From Alphaproteobacteria bacterium (GTDB lineage: Bacteria; Pseudomonadota; Alphaproteobacteria; UBA3830): a stretch of 9,325 nucleotides of DNA. Positions 1-9,081 of this stretch are shown here, piece by piece (position 1 is the first letter of the stretch; the number at the start of each line of letters is the position of its first letter). Both the position numbers and the translations under genes were made by a program. The DNA lies in NCBI GenBank assembly GCA_025998735.1, contig BNWJ01000049.1, forward strand, positions 1 to 9,325. Direction: 5' to 3'. The notes below the pieces were generated by a model. It saw only the letters and a list, made by a program, of their open reading frames with translations. It was not told where the DNA came from and did no database searches.

Positions 1-265
1 TTCCGTGTGGAACTTTGTTCCCATTATCATTGTGCTGGAACTCACCAGCATATTCACCGCCGTCTTCTAGTGGTATAGGCGGTGAGGAACGAGTAGAATT
101 GGTGCTTCTTTGCTTGGGCATTTCTTCGAAAACTTGAGGAGAATTACTTGCTTTTGTCGATCCTTCTATGAGTCCATTACCTTTTTTATTCGATCCTTCT
201 ACGATTCCGAAATTTGCGACTGCTACGGTGGCAACGCAAGCGACGATCAGTTTATTTGCTTTCAT
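1..265 (-). CDS. Secreted protein with probable MORN repeat, 3' end missing
   Basis: Only the first 88 codons are in the window. The ATG at 265..263 follows a good Shine-Dalgarno AAGGAG (273-278) at normal spacing. The N terminus (MKANKLIVACVATVAVA) is a short basic segment followed by a hydrophobic stretch, which reads as a Sec signal peptide with cleavage near residues 17-24. A low-complexity linker rich in Ser, Asn, Thr and Pro follows (residues 24-65). It contains a small internal duplication, VEGSN/IEGST. The last visible residues, GGEYAGEFQHNDNGNKVPHG (69-88), fit the start of a MORN repeat (Y-x-G-E-F ... HG), a motif common in secreted or surface proteins of intracellular bacteria. No function can be assigned. 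The gene lies downstream of murJ but has its own candidate promoter. Alternative: an unrelated exported protein with a chance match to one MORN unit. Confidence 0.7.
   Translation of the reverse strand, partial: MKANKLIVACVATVAVANFGIVEGSNKKGNGLIEGSTKASNSPQVFEEMPKQRSTNSTRSSPPIPLEDGGEYAGEFQHNDNGNKVPHG
157..208. repeat. Short imperfect direct repeat inside the secreted-protein gene
   Basis: Two 19-base copies at 157-175 and 190-208 share TCGATCCTTCTA and differ at two positions. The spacing of 33 bases keeps the reading frame and produces the peptide duplication VEGSN/IEGST just after the signal peptide. It is probably a local duplication in a fast-evolving linker. Confidence 0.6.
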
Positions 266-300
266 TTATGTGCTCCTTAATTAAAAACCACAATTAGCAC

Positions 301-328
301 ATCACATTTTTGCAAAAAAATCAAGCAA
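301..328 (-). promoter_or_regulatory. Candidate sigma-70 promoter for the secreted-protein gene
   Basis: On the minus strand a TTGCTT -35 (323-328) is followed after 16 bases by TGTGAT (301-306), which matches the -10 consensus at four of six positions. The spacer contains the self-complementary run TTTTTGCAAAAA (307-318). The putative start would lie about 30 bases upstream of the ATG. The same -35 hexamer and spacing occur in the candidate atp promoter at the other end of the window. This rests on pattern only. Confidence 0.35.
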
Positions 329-380
329 AATCGTGCACCTTTGTAAAAAACACATGCTTAGTGCTGTCCATCAAACGAGT

Positions 381-395
381 CCAGCGTCACGCTGG
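381..395 (-). other. Hairpin directly after the murJ stop codon
   Basis: Read on the minus strand, the murJ stop TAG (398-396) is followed immediately by CCAGCG-TGA-CGCTGG, a perfect 6-base-pair stem with a 3-base loop. It is not followed by a run of T, so it is not a typical intrinsic terminator. It has the same layout as the terminal hairpins of the repeat elements at 4236-4250 (CCAACG-TGA-CGTTGG) and 1694-1708. It may be a remnant of such an element or a 3'-end RNA stabiliser. Confidence 0.5.
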
Positions 396-2027
396 CTAGA
401 AATTCCATATTTTCCATTCTTTTTGTCTTAATATAAGTAGACATAGGATCGTAGTTGCGAAGTACGTTACAGCTGCCACCAGAACAAAACCTATATAAAT
501 CAGCCACTTTATCGATTGATTTCCGATTTCCGGAGTCCAGAAGGCGTTGGAAATATATCGAAGAACGAAATACGTAACCAATGCCGCAAAAAGTTGCGAA
601 GAAACTTTTATGAAAAAACTTGCACTTAGTTTTATCTTCATGTGTTTGCGGGAGAAATGCATCAGCATGATTGCATTTGAAATGGAAGCGATGGACGTAC
701 ATAACGCAAGTCCCAGGTATTTCCAACATGGTACGAGCAAAACGATGAGAATCGCATTTATAAAAATGGAGTAAATGCCGAAAATAACTGGAGATTTGGT
801 ATCGCCGTAGGCAAAATACAAGGCTGAAAATACTTTGGCCAATACGAACGCCGGAAGTCCCACTGCAAAACCAATCAATGCATCTGCTGTAATTCTCACG
901 TGTTCCTCCTGAAACAATCCCCTCTGGAATGCAACAGCAACCGTTTGCTCACTCAGCGTTCCAAGCAAAACCGTCACGAAAATTGTCAGAAAAAACGCAA
1001 ATGAAATGCCGCGCTCCAATTCCGCAGTGGCTTTGTCATAGTCTTTCATGGCAATGTATCTGGACAATGTCGGCAGAAGCGCAGTACTGAGCGCAATCCC
1101 CAATGTTCCCAGCGGAAATTGGTTGAGTCTGTCCGCCAAATTAACACATGTAATTGTTCCGGTCGGAAGATAGGACGACACCGTCGTGTCTATCAGAATA
1201 TTCAACTGCCAGACTCCTGCACCAATAATACCCGGCACCATGTTCTTCATGATATCTTTTACAGGCTCTGTGAGACACTTCAATCTCAGAGAAACACGAA
1301 ATCCGTATTTCCTTATGGAGACGTACAATACATACGATTGTGCAACGCCGGATAAAATCACAAATACAGAGGCCAAATGAACCGTAGTGTTGGACGATAA
1401 TTCACATGTATAGCCTATGAGCAGTGCCGTCATCGTAAAAAGACTCATCACCGAATGAACTGCAGATGGTAGGGCGAATTTGTTTATGCTATTTAGCACG
1501 CTTCCAAAAAGTGATGCAATTGATATTAAAATCAAATATGGAAAACATATCCTGCCTAATACAACTGTCAGCTTAAACTTTTCGCTGAGAACGTCAAATC
1601 CAGATACGAGAACCGAAAGAACAGACGGATAGAATGTAAGTACCACGGCACAAAACAAAAGCGTTGCCCATACCAGAGCGCTAAATACATCCGCCAACGT
1701 GCCGTTGGATCCATTTACTGCTTCGCTACCTTCTTCAGTGTATGCCGATGCTATCTTCGATGCCGAAGCTGCTGCATCAGGAGAGACCGCATGTGTTGTA
1801 ATCTTCTGGTTTAGTATCCTAGTGAATCTCGGGAGGAAAGATGCGTTAAACGCTCCTTCGGCAAAGATTCTTCGGAATGTACACGCAAACCGCAATGCCA
1901 GCAGCAGAGCGTCTGTGTACATTCCAGCTCCCAACGAAAACGCCATGACACATTCCCGCAGGAATCCTATTACTCTCGATAGTAGCGTAAAAGCACCAAC
2001 TGTAAATGTCGATCTTATTATTCCCAT
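396..2027 (-). CDS. murJ: Lipid II flippase MurJ (MviN family) with in-frame insert
   Basis: MurJ flips lipid-linked peptidoglycan precursor (lipid II) across the inner membrane and belongs to the MOP superfamily, usually with 14 membrane helices. The protein here is 543 residues. The start at 2027 gives MGIIRSTFTVGAFTLLSRV, has the Shine-Dalgarno GAAGGGG (2033-2039) five bases upstream, and lines up residue for residue with E. coli MurJ over positions 1-70. Residues essential in E. coli are in place: R18, R24, D39 and R52 (in RRIFAEGAF, 52-60). R300 in ADRLNQFP (298-305) corresponds to E. coli R270. FPYLILISIASLFGS (162-176) is another family hallmark. Residues about 75-111 (KITTHAVSP...GSNGTL) have no E. 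coli counterpart. They are encoded by a repeat element and lengthen the cytoplasmic loop between helices 2 and 3 by about 32 residues. The frame is open throughout, so the gene looks functional. Confidence 0.95.
   Translation of the reverse strand: MGIIRSTFTVGAFTLLSRVIGFLRECVMAFSLGAGMYTDALLLALRFACTFRRIFAEGAFNASFLPRFTRILNQKITTHAVSPDAAASASKIASAYTEEGSEAVNGSNGTLADVFSALVWATLLFCAVVLTFYPSVLSVLVSGFDVLSEKFKLTVVLGRICFPYLILISIASLFGSVLNSINKFALPSAVHSVMSLFTMTALLIGYTCELSSNTTVHLASVFVILSGVAQSYVLYVSIRKYGFRVSLRLKCLTEPVKDIMKNMVPGIIGAGVWQLNILIDTTVSSYLPTGTITCVNLADRLNQFPLGTLGIALSTALLPTLSRYIAMKDYDKATAELERGISFAFFLTIFVTVLLGTLSEQTVAVAFQRGLFQEEHVRITADALIGFAVGLPAFVLAKVFSALYFAYGDTKSPVIFGIYSIFINAILIVLLVPCWKYLGLALCTSIASISNAIMLMHFSRKHMKIKLSASFFIKVSSQLFAALVTYFVLRYISNAFWTPEIGNQSIKWLIYIGFVLVAAVTYFATTILCLLILRQKEWKIWNF
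1694..1808. repeat. Half-copy of a palindromic repeat inserted in frame in murJ
   Basis: Bases 1694-1747 match 4236-4289 between atpD and atpC at 51 of 54 positions, starting with a hairpin (CCAACG-TGC-CGTTGG) and including GGATCCATTTACTGCTTCGC. Weaker similarity continues through TTCGATGCCGAAG (1757-1769). A second block, ACCGCATGTGTTGTAA (about 1787-1802), matches the minus strand of the parB-murJ copy (ACCGCATGTGCTGCAA). Read in the murJ frame it encodes AYTEEGSEAVNGSNGTL. The corresponding frame of the atpD-atpC copy gives AYNAEGSEAVNGSNVTL. Boundaries are approximate: the left end is set by the hairpin, the right by the point where alignment with E. coli MurJ resumes. Confidence 0.88.
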
Positions 2028-2145
2028 ATATACCCCTTCACTACACATTCGAAATTAAGAACGTGGGTTTCTTTTTCTGGATTCCTGCTGAAGATGTGCG
2101 TACCACACTGACATTCGCCATATGACTAAAAACGCTAAAACCATC

Positions 2146-2305
2146 GTCATCCAGAGACACTCGTGTCGTTGGAGCGTAGCGACGTCGGGATCCAGTGCTT
2201 GCAGCACATGCGGTTGCTAATTCCGACTCATCTTCAACATCGAATATAGCACTCGCATACCTTTCAGCAGAAAGCGAAGCCATTAAACGCCCGTCCGACT
2301 TGGAC
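2146..2305. repeat. Palindromic repeat copy at the parB 3' end and parB-murJ gap
   Basis: Read on the minus strand from 2305 the element has four parts. First is a 13-base hairpin, GTCC-AAGTC-GGAC. Next is GGGCGTTTAATG, then an arm (GCTTCGCT ... GGTATGCGAGTGC...GATGTTGAAGATGA), and last a core, CTGGATCCCGACGTCGCTAC ... CTCTGGATGAC, ending near 2146. Every block has a counterpart in the atpD-atpC element. The core contains its own hairpin, GACAC-TC-GTGTC (2156-2167). The element contributes the last parB codons (RTGV) and its stop. The remaining gap, 2028-2145, has no recognised content beyond the murJ ribosome binding site. An ORF of 80 codons (2041-2283) covers the element but has no family resemblance and is probably incidental. 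Confidence 0.8.
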
Positions 2306-3179
2306 TTAGTTTTATTAGTAATTCGTCCAATTCTCCGAAATTTCCGAAGTCCACTTCTATGATACCGCCACGATTTTTTAATTTTATGCGAACATCCAGA
2401 CCTATGAGCGCCGAGATCTGATTGGCTAAGTTTAATACTTCCGGATCATCCGGCTGCTTTTTCTTGCGATTGGAATCTGTAGTAGGTACACGGCCGACTT
2501 TCACATCTTTCATTAGACTTTCGGTTTCTCTTACGCTCAGCGACTGGTCTATTATCTGCTTTGCCAAGTGAGACGCCTCCGGCGATCCCACCAGAGCTCG
2601 CGCATGACCAAATGTGAGCTTATTTTCTTTTACCAGAAATTTCACATCTTCCGGAAGAACCAATAGACGCAGCATATTTGTTATGTGACTGCGGCTTTTT
2701 CCGAGAATCTCTGATAATTCCTCCTGAGTACGCCGAAATTCTTCGATTAATCGGCGATATGCCACAGCTTCGTCTATGGGATTTAGGTCTTCCCGCTGTA
2801 TATTCTCGAGAATGGCCACTTCCAGCTGATCTTCGCTGCTCATAGTCGTGATTATGGCGGGAATTTCCGAAATGCCAGCCATACGGGTTGCTCGCAGTCG
2901 TCTTTCGCCGGCCACCAGCTGATACGTACCGTTTTCCAGACGCATGACAAGAATCGGCTGAAGAACCCCCTTCCTTTTGATGGATTCAGCCAGAGACGCT
3001 AGGGTTTCTTCGTTAAATACCTGACGAGGTTGAAATGGATTTTTAACTATGCATTCGACATTTATACTAACTATGGATTTATCGTCCTTGTTTGATTTAT
3101 CCACAGCAGCAGTTGGAATCTGTTGCATATTGACATCTAAAAATGCAGAAAGCCCTCTACCCAAACTTTTATTATTCAT
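2283..3179 (-). CDS. parB: Chromosome partitioning protein ParB
   Basis: ParB (298 residues) binds parS sites near the replication origin, clamps DNA in a CTP-dependent manner and stimulates the ParA ATPase. The N-terminal KSLGRGLSAFL (4-14) is the usual ParA-contacting segment. The ParB/Spo0J core follows, with NPFQPR (47-52), the CTP-binding GERR motif (91-94) and ENIQREDLNPIDEA (125-138). A helix-turn-helix lies at about 151-172 (TQEELSEILGKSRSHITNML), with GHARALVG at 191-198. A short dimerisation domain ends near residue 291. The ATG lies inside the 3' end of parA, with an 8-base overlap that suggests translational coupling. The final residues SPSRTGV are unlike typical ParB ends; the last four codons and the stop lie in a repeat element, so the native terminus was probably replaced. 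Confidence 0.96.
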   Translation of the reverse strand: MNNKSLGRGLSAFLDVNMQQIPTAAVDKSNKDDKSIVSINVECIVKNPFQPRQVFNEETLASLAESIKRKGVLQPILVMRLENGTYQLVAGERRLRATRMAGISEIPAIITTMSSEDQLEVAILENIQREDLNPIDEAVAYRRLIEEFRRTQEELSEILGKSRSHITNMLRLLVLPEDVKFLVKENKLTFGHARALVGSPEASHLAKQIIDQSLSVRETESLMKDVKVGRVPTTDSNRKKKQPDDPEVLNLANQISALIGLDVRIKLKNRGGIIEVDFGNFGELDELLIKLSPSRTGV

Positions 3180-3942
3180 TTTGAGATTCCCTACTTAAAA
3201 ACTCCCGTGCCAACTCTATGTATGAAATTGATCCCTGGGATTTCATATCGTGCAAAATCACCGGTTTCCCGTGGGAGGACGCCTCACTTATGCGAACATT
3301 TCTCGGAATTACCGTATTGAAGACCAAGTTTTTAAAATGCGAACGCACATCGTTTGCTATAATCGCACTCAGACTATTGCGGCGATCGTACATGGTGAGC
3401 ACAATACCGGCCACCACCAGATTATTGTTGATGGTATTCCGAACTCCCTGAATCGTATTGAATAGCTGCGCAAGTCCTTCCAGCGCATAGAACTCACATT
3501 GAAGCGGAATTATGATCTTATTGGACGCGTTCAGTGCATTTATGTTTATGAATCCAAATCCAGGCGGACAATCTATGAATATATATTCATATTTCAGATT
3601 GGCGATTGCTTTTCTCAGCTTGCTGTCTCTGTCCGGAAGTGAAAACAACTCAACTTCCGCCGCAGACAAGTCTATGGTGGACGGAACGAGAAACAGACCG
3701 TTTACATATGTCTTTTTAATTACTTGCTCCGCTTCTGTTAACCCCAGCAGAACTCCGTAACTGCTGTCCAATCCATTTCCCTTGGACATACCAAATCCCG
3801 TAGTGGCGTTTCCCTGAGGATCGAGGTCAATGACCAGTACTTTCTTCCCTATGGCTGCAAGAGCAGTGGCCAAATTGACCGCCGTTGTCGTCTTCCCGAC
3901 GCCACCTTTCTGATTTATTATGGAAATAGTAACCGGAATCAT
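3172..3942 (-). CDS. parA: Chromosome partitioning ATPase ParA
   Basis: ParA/Soj is a deviant-Walker ATPase that binds DNA non-specifically as an ATP dimer and moves ParB-parS complexes. The protein is 256 residues, the usual length. The deviant Walker A motif KGGVGKTT is at 12-19, Walker A' VLVIDLDPQGN at 35-45, and Walker B YIFIDCPPG at 120-128, followed by INALNAS and IIIPLQCEFYALEG. I chose the ATG at 3942 because it gives the standard MIPVTISIINQKGG start and follows a TGAGGT ribosome binding site (3947-3952). The frame is open for a further 40 codons upstream, but that would run through atpC and has no homologous appearance. The gene begins 31 bases after the atpC stop, so it could be transcribed from the atp promoter. 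Confidence 0.96.
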   Translation of the reverse strand: MIPVTISIINQKGGVGKTTTAVNLATALAAIGKKVLVIDLDPQGNATTGFGMSKGNGLDSSYGVLLGLTEAEQVIKKTYVNGLFLVPSTIDLSAAEVELFSLPDRDSKLRKAIANLKYEYIFIDCPPGFGFININALNASNKIIIPLQCEFYALEGLAQLFNTIQGVRNTINNNLVVAGIVLTMYDRRNSLSAIIANDVRSHFKNLVFNTVIPRNVRISEASSHGKPVILHDMKSQGSISYIELAREFLSRESQNE

Positions 3943-3973
3943 ACACACCTCAGAGGCAAACACAAAGAATTCA

Positions 3974-4222
3974 TTAGGCCGCAGTTTCGACGATGAATAT
4001 AGCAGAATTATCTGAGAATGAACATACGCCACGTTCAATTGCAAAGGAAACAGGACGCTCAACCATTGGTCTATAGACTTTTAGATATCCCTTTTTGAGA
4101 GCCGTAACTATTGATATGTGATTCTGCAGGAGACACATTTCTCCCTCAATCGCCGGCACCACGATCCTCACGGCTTCTCCGTTGAACAATTCTTTTCCTA
4201 GTTTTAGAATTTTAGCGTTCAA
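3974..4222 (-). CDS. atpC: F1 ATP synthase epsilon subunit, N-terminal domain only
   Basis: Epsilon sits on the rotor stalk with gamma and couples F1 to the c-ring. The 82 residues here cover only the N-terminal beta-sandwich, recognised from ELFNGEAVRIVVPAIEGEM (11-29) and LLQNHISIVTALKKGYLKV, the counterpart of the GEFGVLPGHAPLLTxLKPG signature. Typical bacterial epsilon is about 130-140 residues and ends in two helices that inhibit ATP hydrolysis; these are absent and the stop is clean. The start is TTG (4222..4220), supported by a strong Shine-Dalgarno GGGGAGG (4228-4234) five bases away. No in-frame ATG precedes the conserved region. The binding site abuts the terminal hairpin of the repeat element that separates this gene from atpD, which could affect its expression. 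Confidence 0.88.
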   Translation of the reverse strand: MNAKILKLGKELFNGEAVRIVVPAIEGEMCLLQNHISIVTALKKGYLKVYRPMVERPVSFAIERGVCSFSDNSAIFIVETAA

Positions 4223-4235
4223 GATGACCTCCCCA

Positions 4236-4499
4236 CCAACGTGACGTTGGATCCATTTACTGCTTCGCTACCTTCTGCATTGTATGCGAGCACAATATTT
4301 GATGCTGAAGATGAATCAACGTTGCAGGACTTTGGAGCTGCTAAGAAAACGCATATGCTGCAAGCATCTGGATCCCTACGTCGCGCTACGCCCTCCTCTG
4401 GATGACAAAAAACCTTAAAACTACCGTTTCGACATCGAATATTGCGCTCGCATACCTTCCAACCGGTAGCGAAGCGGAAAACGCCCGTGCGGCACGCAC
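4236..4499. repeat. Complete palindromic repeat element between atpD and atpC
   Basis: The 264-base element has two inverted arms. The left arm, 4262-4310 (GCTTCGCTACC ... GTATGCGAGC ... CAATATTTGATG), matches the reverse complement of 4427-4475 at 38 of 49 positions. Outside each arm is a terminal hairpin: CCAACG-TGA-CGTTGG at 4236-4250 and, on the minus strand, GTGCG-TGC-CGCAC at 4487-4499. The centre (4368-4406) holds a core from CTGGATCCCTACGTCGCG to CTCTGGATGAC, also found in the parB-murJ copy. The right end begins directly after the atpD stop codon and the left end touches the atpC ribosome binding site. A 94-codon minus-strand ORF with GTG start (4219-4503) spans the whole element. 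It looks like a by-product of the repeat, with the peptide HPEEGVARRRDPDA typical of translated palindromic repeats. Confidence 0.88.
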
Positions 4500-6816
<2,317 letters not shown>

Positions 6817-6833
6817 TTAATCCACAGCACTTT

Positions 6834-8375
6834 CTAATGTTTCCTTTTTTTGAACGCCTCTAGATATGTGGGCAGCAATTCCGTTAGGAAAACCTCCACC
6901 GCCGACGTTATGTCACCGCTTTTTCTAATATCCGCGAGAATCGTTTTGTGCTCGGTTTTAATTCTACCGAGTACGTATTTTTCAAATATGGACACTTCCG
7001 AAAGAGGCAGATCATCCAGATATCCATTGACTCCAAGATATATGCTGATCACCTGATTTTCAATATTCATCGGACTATATTGCGGCTGTTTTATCAATTC
7101 CGTCAATCGTTCGCCGCGCGCAATGAGCCGCTTGCTGGACTGATCAAGATCCGACGCAAATTGCGAAAAGCTGGCCATTTCTCGAAACTGAGCCAATTCC
7201 AACTTGATTTTACCAGCAACTTTCTTCATGCCTTTCGTCTGAGCCGCAGATCCGACACGACTAACCGACTGACCAACGTTTATCGCCGGCCGTATTCCTT
7301 TGTAGAACAGATCGCTTTCGAGAAATATCTGACCGTCCGTAATGGATATGACGTTCGTCGGAATGTATGCGGATAAGTCTCCTGCCTGCGTTTCAATAAT
7401 CGGAAGCGCTGTAAGAGAACCGCCGCCATATTTATCACTGAGCTTTGCCGCTCTTTCCAGCAGTCGCGAATGCAGATAAAACACGTCTCCCGGATACGCC
7501 TCACGCCCAGGCGGCCTTCTCAGCAGCAGCGACATCTGCCGATAGGCAACCGCGTGTTTTGACAGATCATCGTATATTATTAGCGCATGCATACCGTTAT
7601 CCCGGAAATATTCGCCAATGGCGCATCCGGTATATGGCGCGAGATACTGCATGGTAGCCGCCTCGGAAGCCGTCGCTGCCACAACGGCCGTATACTCCAT
7701 GGCGCCGGCTTCGGTAAGTGTTTTTACAATCTGAGCCACCGAAAACCGCTTCTGCCCTATGACCACATAGATACAGTAGAGCTTTTGATCTTCGATGTTA
7801 TGCTCAAAGGCATATTTTTGATTAATGATGGTATCGATTGCTATGGACGTCTTTCCCGTCTGGCGATCGCCGATAATTAGCTCTCGCTGACCGCGCCCAA
7901 TGGGAACAATGGCATCGATGGCCTTCAGTCCAGTGTGCATTGGCTCCCGTACAGATTTCCTTTCGACAATACCGGGCGCCTTCACATCAACCGCCCTTCT
8001 TTCCGTGGATTTTATGGCACCTTTTCCGTCTATCGGTTCTCCCAGAGCATCAACAACGCGCCCAAGCAGGCCTTTTCCAACCGGAACATCCACGATTTTC
8101 CTCGATCGACGGACTTCCATTCCCTCATGCACTTCGCGATCTTCTCCGAACAGCACCACATCGACGGTATCTTCTCCGAGATTGAGGGCCATGCCGTATA
8201 CTCCGGAATCGAATACGACTTTTTCACCCATGAAAATATTTTCCAGACCGTAGATCTTCGCAACTCCATCTTTTATGGATAAAACTCGACCAACCTCCAA
8301 GAACTCTGGACCTGAATCAAAGCATTCTATGCGTTCCCGAATGATTGAACTAATTTCAGCTGAATTAATTTTCAT
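6834..8375 (-). CDS. atpA: F1 ATP synthase alpha subunit
   Basis: Alpha forms the non-catalytic half of the alpha3-beta3 head and supplies the arginine finger to the catalytic site. The protein is 513 residues from the ATG at 8375, the family's usual length. The P-loop GDRQTGKT is at 169-176, [17 protein letters not shown] at 264-280, and [17 protein letters not shown] at 363-379 with the arginine finger R373. The chosen start gives [19 protein letters not shown], the usual alpha N terminus, and follows a strong AGGAGAGG site located in the 3' end of atpH. The open frame continues 31 codons upstream, but only within the atpH coding region. The 11-base overlap with atpH implies translational coupling. 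Confidence 0.98.
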   Translation of the reverse strand: MKINSAEISSIIRERIECFDSGPEFLEVGRVLSIKDGVAKIYGLENIFMGEKVVFDSGVYGMALNLGEDTVDVVLFGEDREVHEGMEVRRSRKIVDVPVGKGLLGRVVDALGEPIDGKGAIKSTERRAVDVKAPGIVERKSVREPMHTGLKAIDAIVPIGRGQRELIIGDRQTGKTSIAIDTIINQKYAFEHNIEDQKLYCIYVVIGQKRFSVAQIVKTLTEAGAMEYTAVVAATASEAATMQYLAPYTGCAIGEYFRDNGMHALIIYDDLSKHAVAYRQMSLLLRRPPGREAYPGDVFYLHSRLLERAAKLSDKYGGGSLTALPIIETQAGDLSAYIPTNVISITDGQIFLESDLFYKGIRPAINVGQSVSRVGSAAQTKGMKKVAGKIKLELAQFREMASFSQFASDLDQSSKRLIARGERLTELIKQPQYSPMNIENQVISIYLGVNGYLDDLPLSEVSIFEKYVLGRIKTEHKTILADIRKSGDITSAVEVFLTELLPTYLEAFKKRKH

Positions 8376-8919
8376 CGCTTCCTCTCCTAATAGCATTGCG
8401 CAAGCGCCTGATCTTGGATAATGCCGAATAATCCAAAACTTTTGAACGATATTGTATCTTAAAACCATCGATCAGAGATGGATCGAATTGTACATCATAC
8501 TCGGCCTTTTTACCAAACACTTCCGCAAGATCGCGCTTTATTTTTTCCTGTTCCAATTCCGAAGCAGCATGAGCAAATGTCAGAAAAATCCGCTTTTTTC
8601 CGGAGATTCTATCCAGATGAGCTTTGTAGGCATCACAAATATCTACAATTAGAAACAATCGGTTGTTGCTATCCAGAATATCGAGGAAATTACCTACTGT
8701 TTCCGATAATTCAAGACCGATTTTCAGAGCGTTTATAAACTTCGCCCCATCCGACTTCAGCAAAGTAAATCTCTTCAGCAATTTCTTGTGATTATCAAAG
8801 GAGAGAACAACTTTTCTAATTTCCTTCAGCTGCGACGATACCTGCCTTCCTATTCCCGCTTCAATAGCAACGGAATGCAAAGACTTTACATATCCATTAA
8901 CGAGTGAATTATCAGCCAC
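8365..8919 (-). CDS. atpH: F1 ATP synthase delta subunit
   Basis: Delta (OSCP family) is the peripheral-stalk cap joining F1 to the b subunits. From the GTG at 8919 the product is 184 residues, in the usual range of about 175-190. That start follows a strong GGGAGG site (8924-8929) four bases away and gives [20 protein letters not shown], the position of the family's helical domain (typically xxYAxALFxxA). An upstream ATG at 8970 would add 17 residues and has no such support. The C-terminal part, [28 protein letters not shown], fits the delta signature (DpsliGGfxixxgxxxxDxSxxxxL), though the usual GG is DG. Sequence conservation is low, as normal for delta, but position and architecture make the assignment firm. 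It is the first gene of the operon. Confidence 0.92.
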   Translation of the reverse strand: MADNSLVNGYVKSLHSVAIEAGIGRQVSSQLKEIRKVVLSFDNHKKLLKRFTLLKSDGAKFINALKIGLELSETVGNFLDILDSNNRLFLIVDICDAYKAHLDRISGKKRIFLTFAHAASELEQEKIKRDLAEVFGKKAEYDVQFDPSLIDGFKIQYRSKVLDYSALSKIRRLRNAIRRGSDEN

Positions 8920-9042
8920 AGGTCCTCCCACAAACCAGACAACGTCACAATCTTCCAAAGGCTGCAACACCTCTGTATATCACAAAACACGACATAAAAA
9001 AACAACAGACTTGCTTGTGAAAGTGGCTTTTTAGTTCTCGGG

Positions 9043-9070
9043 ATAATAAAAACACAATTAGACAAAGCAA
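9043..9070 (-). promoter_or_regulatory. Candidate sigma-70 promoter of the atp operon
   Basis: On the minus strand TTGCTT (9065-9070) is followed after 16 bases by TATTAT (9043-9048). Transcription would start near 9036 and give a leader of about 115 bases before the atpH GTG. The -35 forms an 8-base inverted repeat with ACTTGCTT at 9009-9016 (right arm AAGCAAGT, 9065-9072). This rests on pattern only; the region is AT-rich, so chance matches are likely. Confidence 0.4.
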
Positions 9071-9081
9071 GTTCACATTGT

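Noticed and set aside
381..395. Intrinsic terminator after murJ
   Set aside because: The stem is good but the following minus-strand bases (ACTCGTTTGATGG) contain no T-run.
2028..2048. Longer murJ start at the ATG 2048..2046
   Set aside because: The ATG at 2027 has the better ribosome binding site and aligns without gaps with E. coli MurJ residue 1.
2041..2283. 80-codon minus-strand ORF between parB and murJ, overlapping the parB stop by one base (TAATG)
   Set aside because: Most of it is repeat-element sequence, it has no separate ribosome binding site and no family resemblance. I treat it as incidental, though expression cannot be excluded.
3943..4062. 40-codon N-terminal extension of parA
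   Set aside because: It would run through atpC and lies before the standard MIPVTISIINQKGGVGKT start, which has its own ribosome binding site.
8376..8468. 31-codon N-terminal extension of atpA
   Set aside because: It lies inside atpH in another frame; the ATG at 8375 has a strong ribosome binding site and gives the family's normal length.
8920..8970. Upstream ATG start for atpH
   Set aside because: It has no ribosome binding site at normal spacing, whereas the GTG at 8919 follows GGGAGG and gives the usual delta length.
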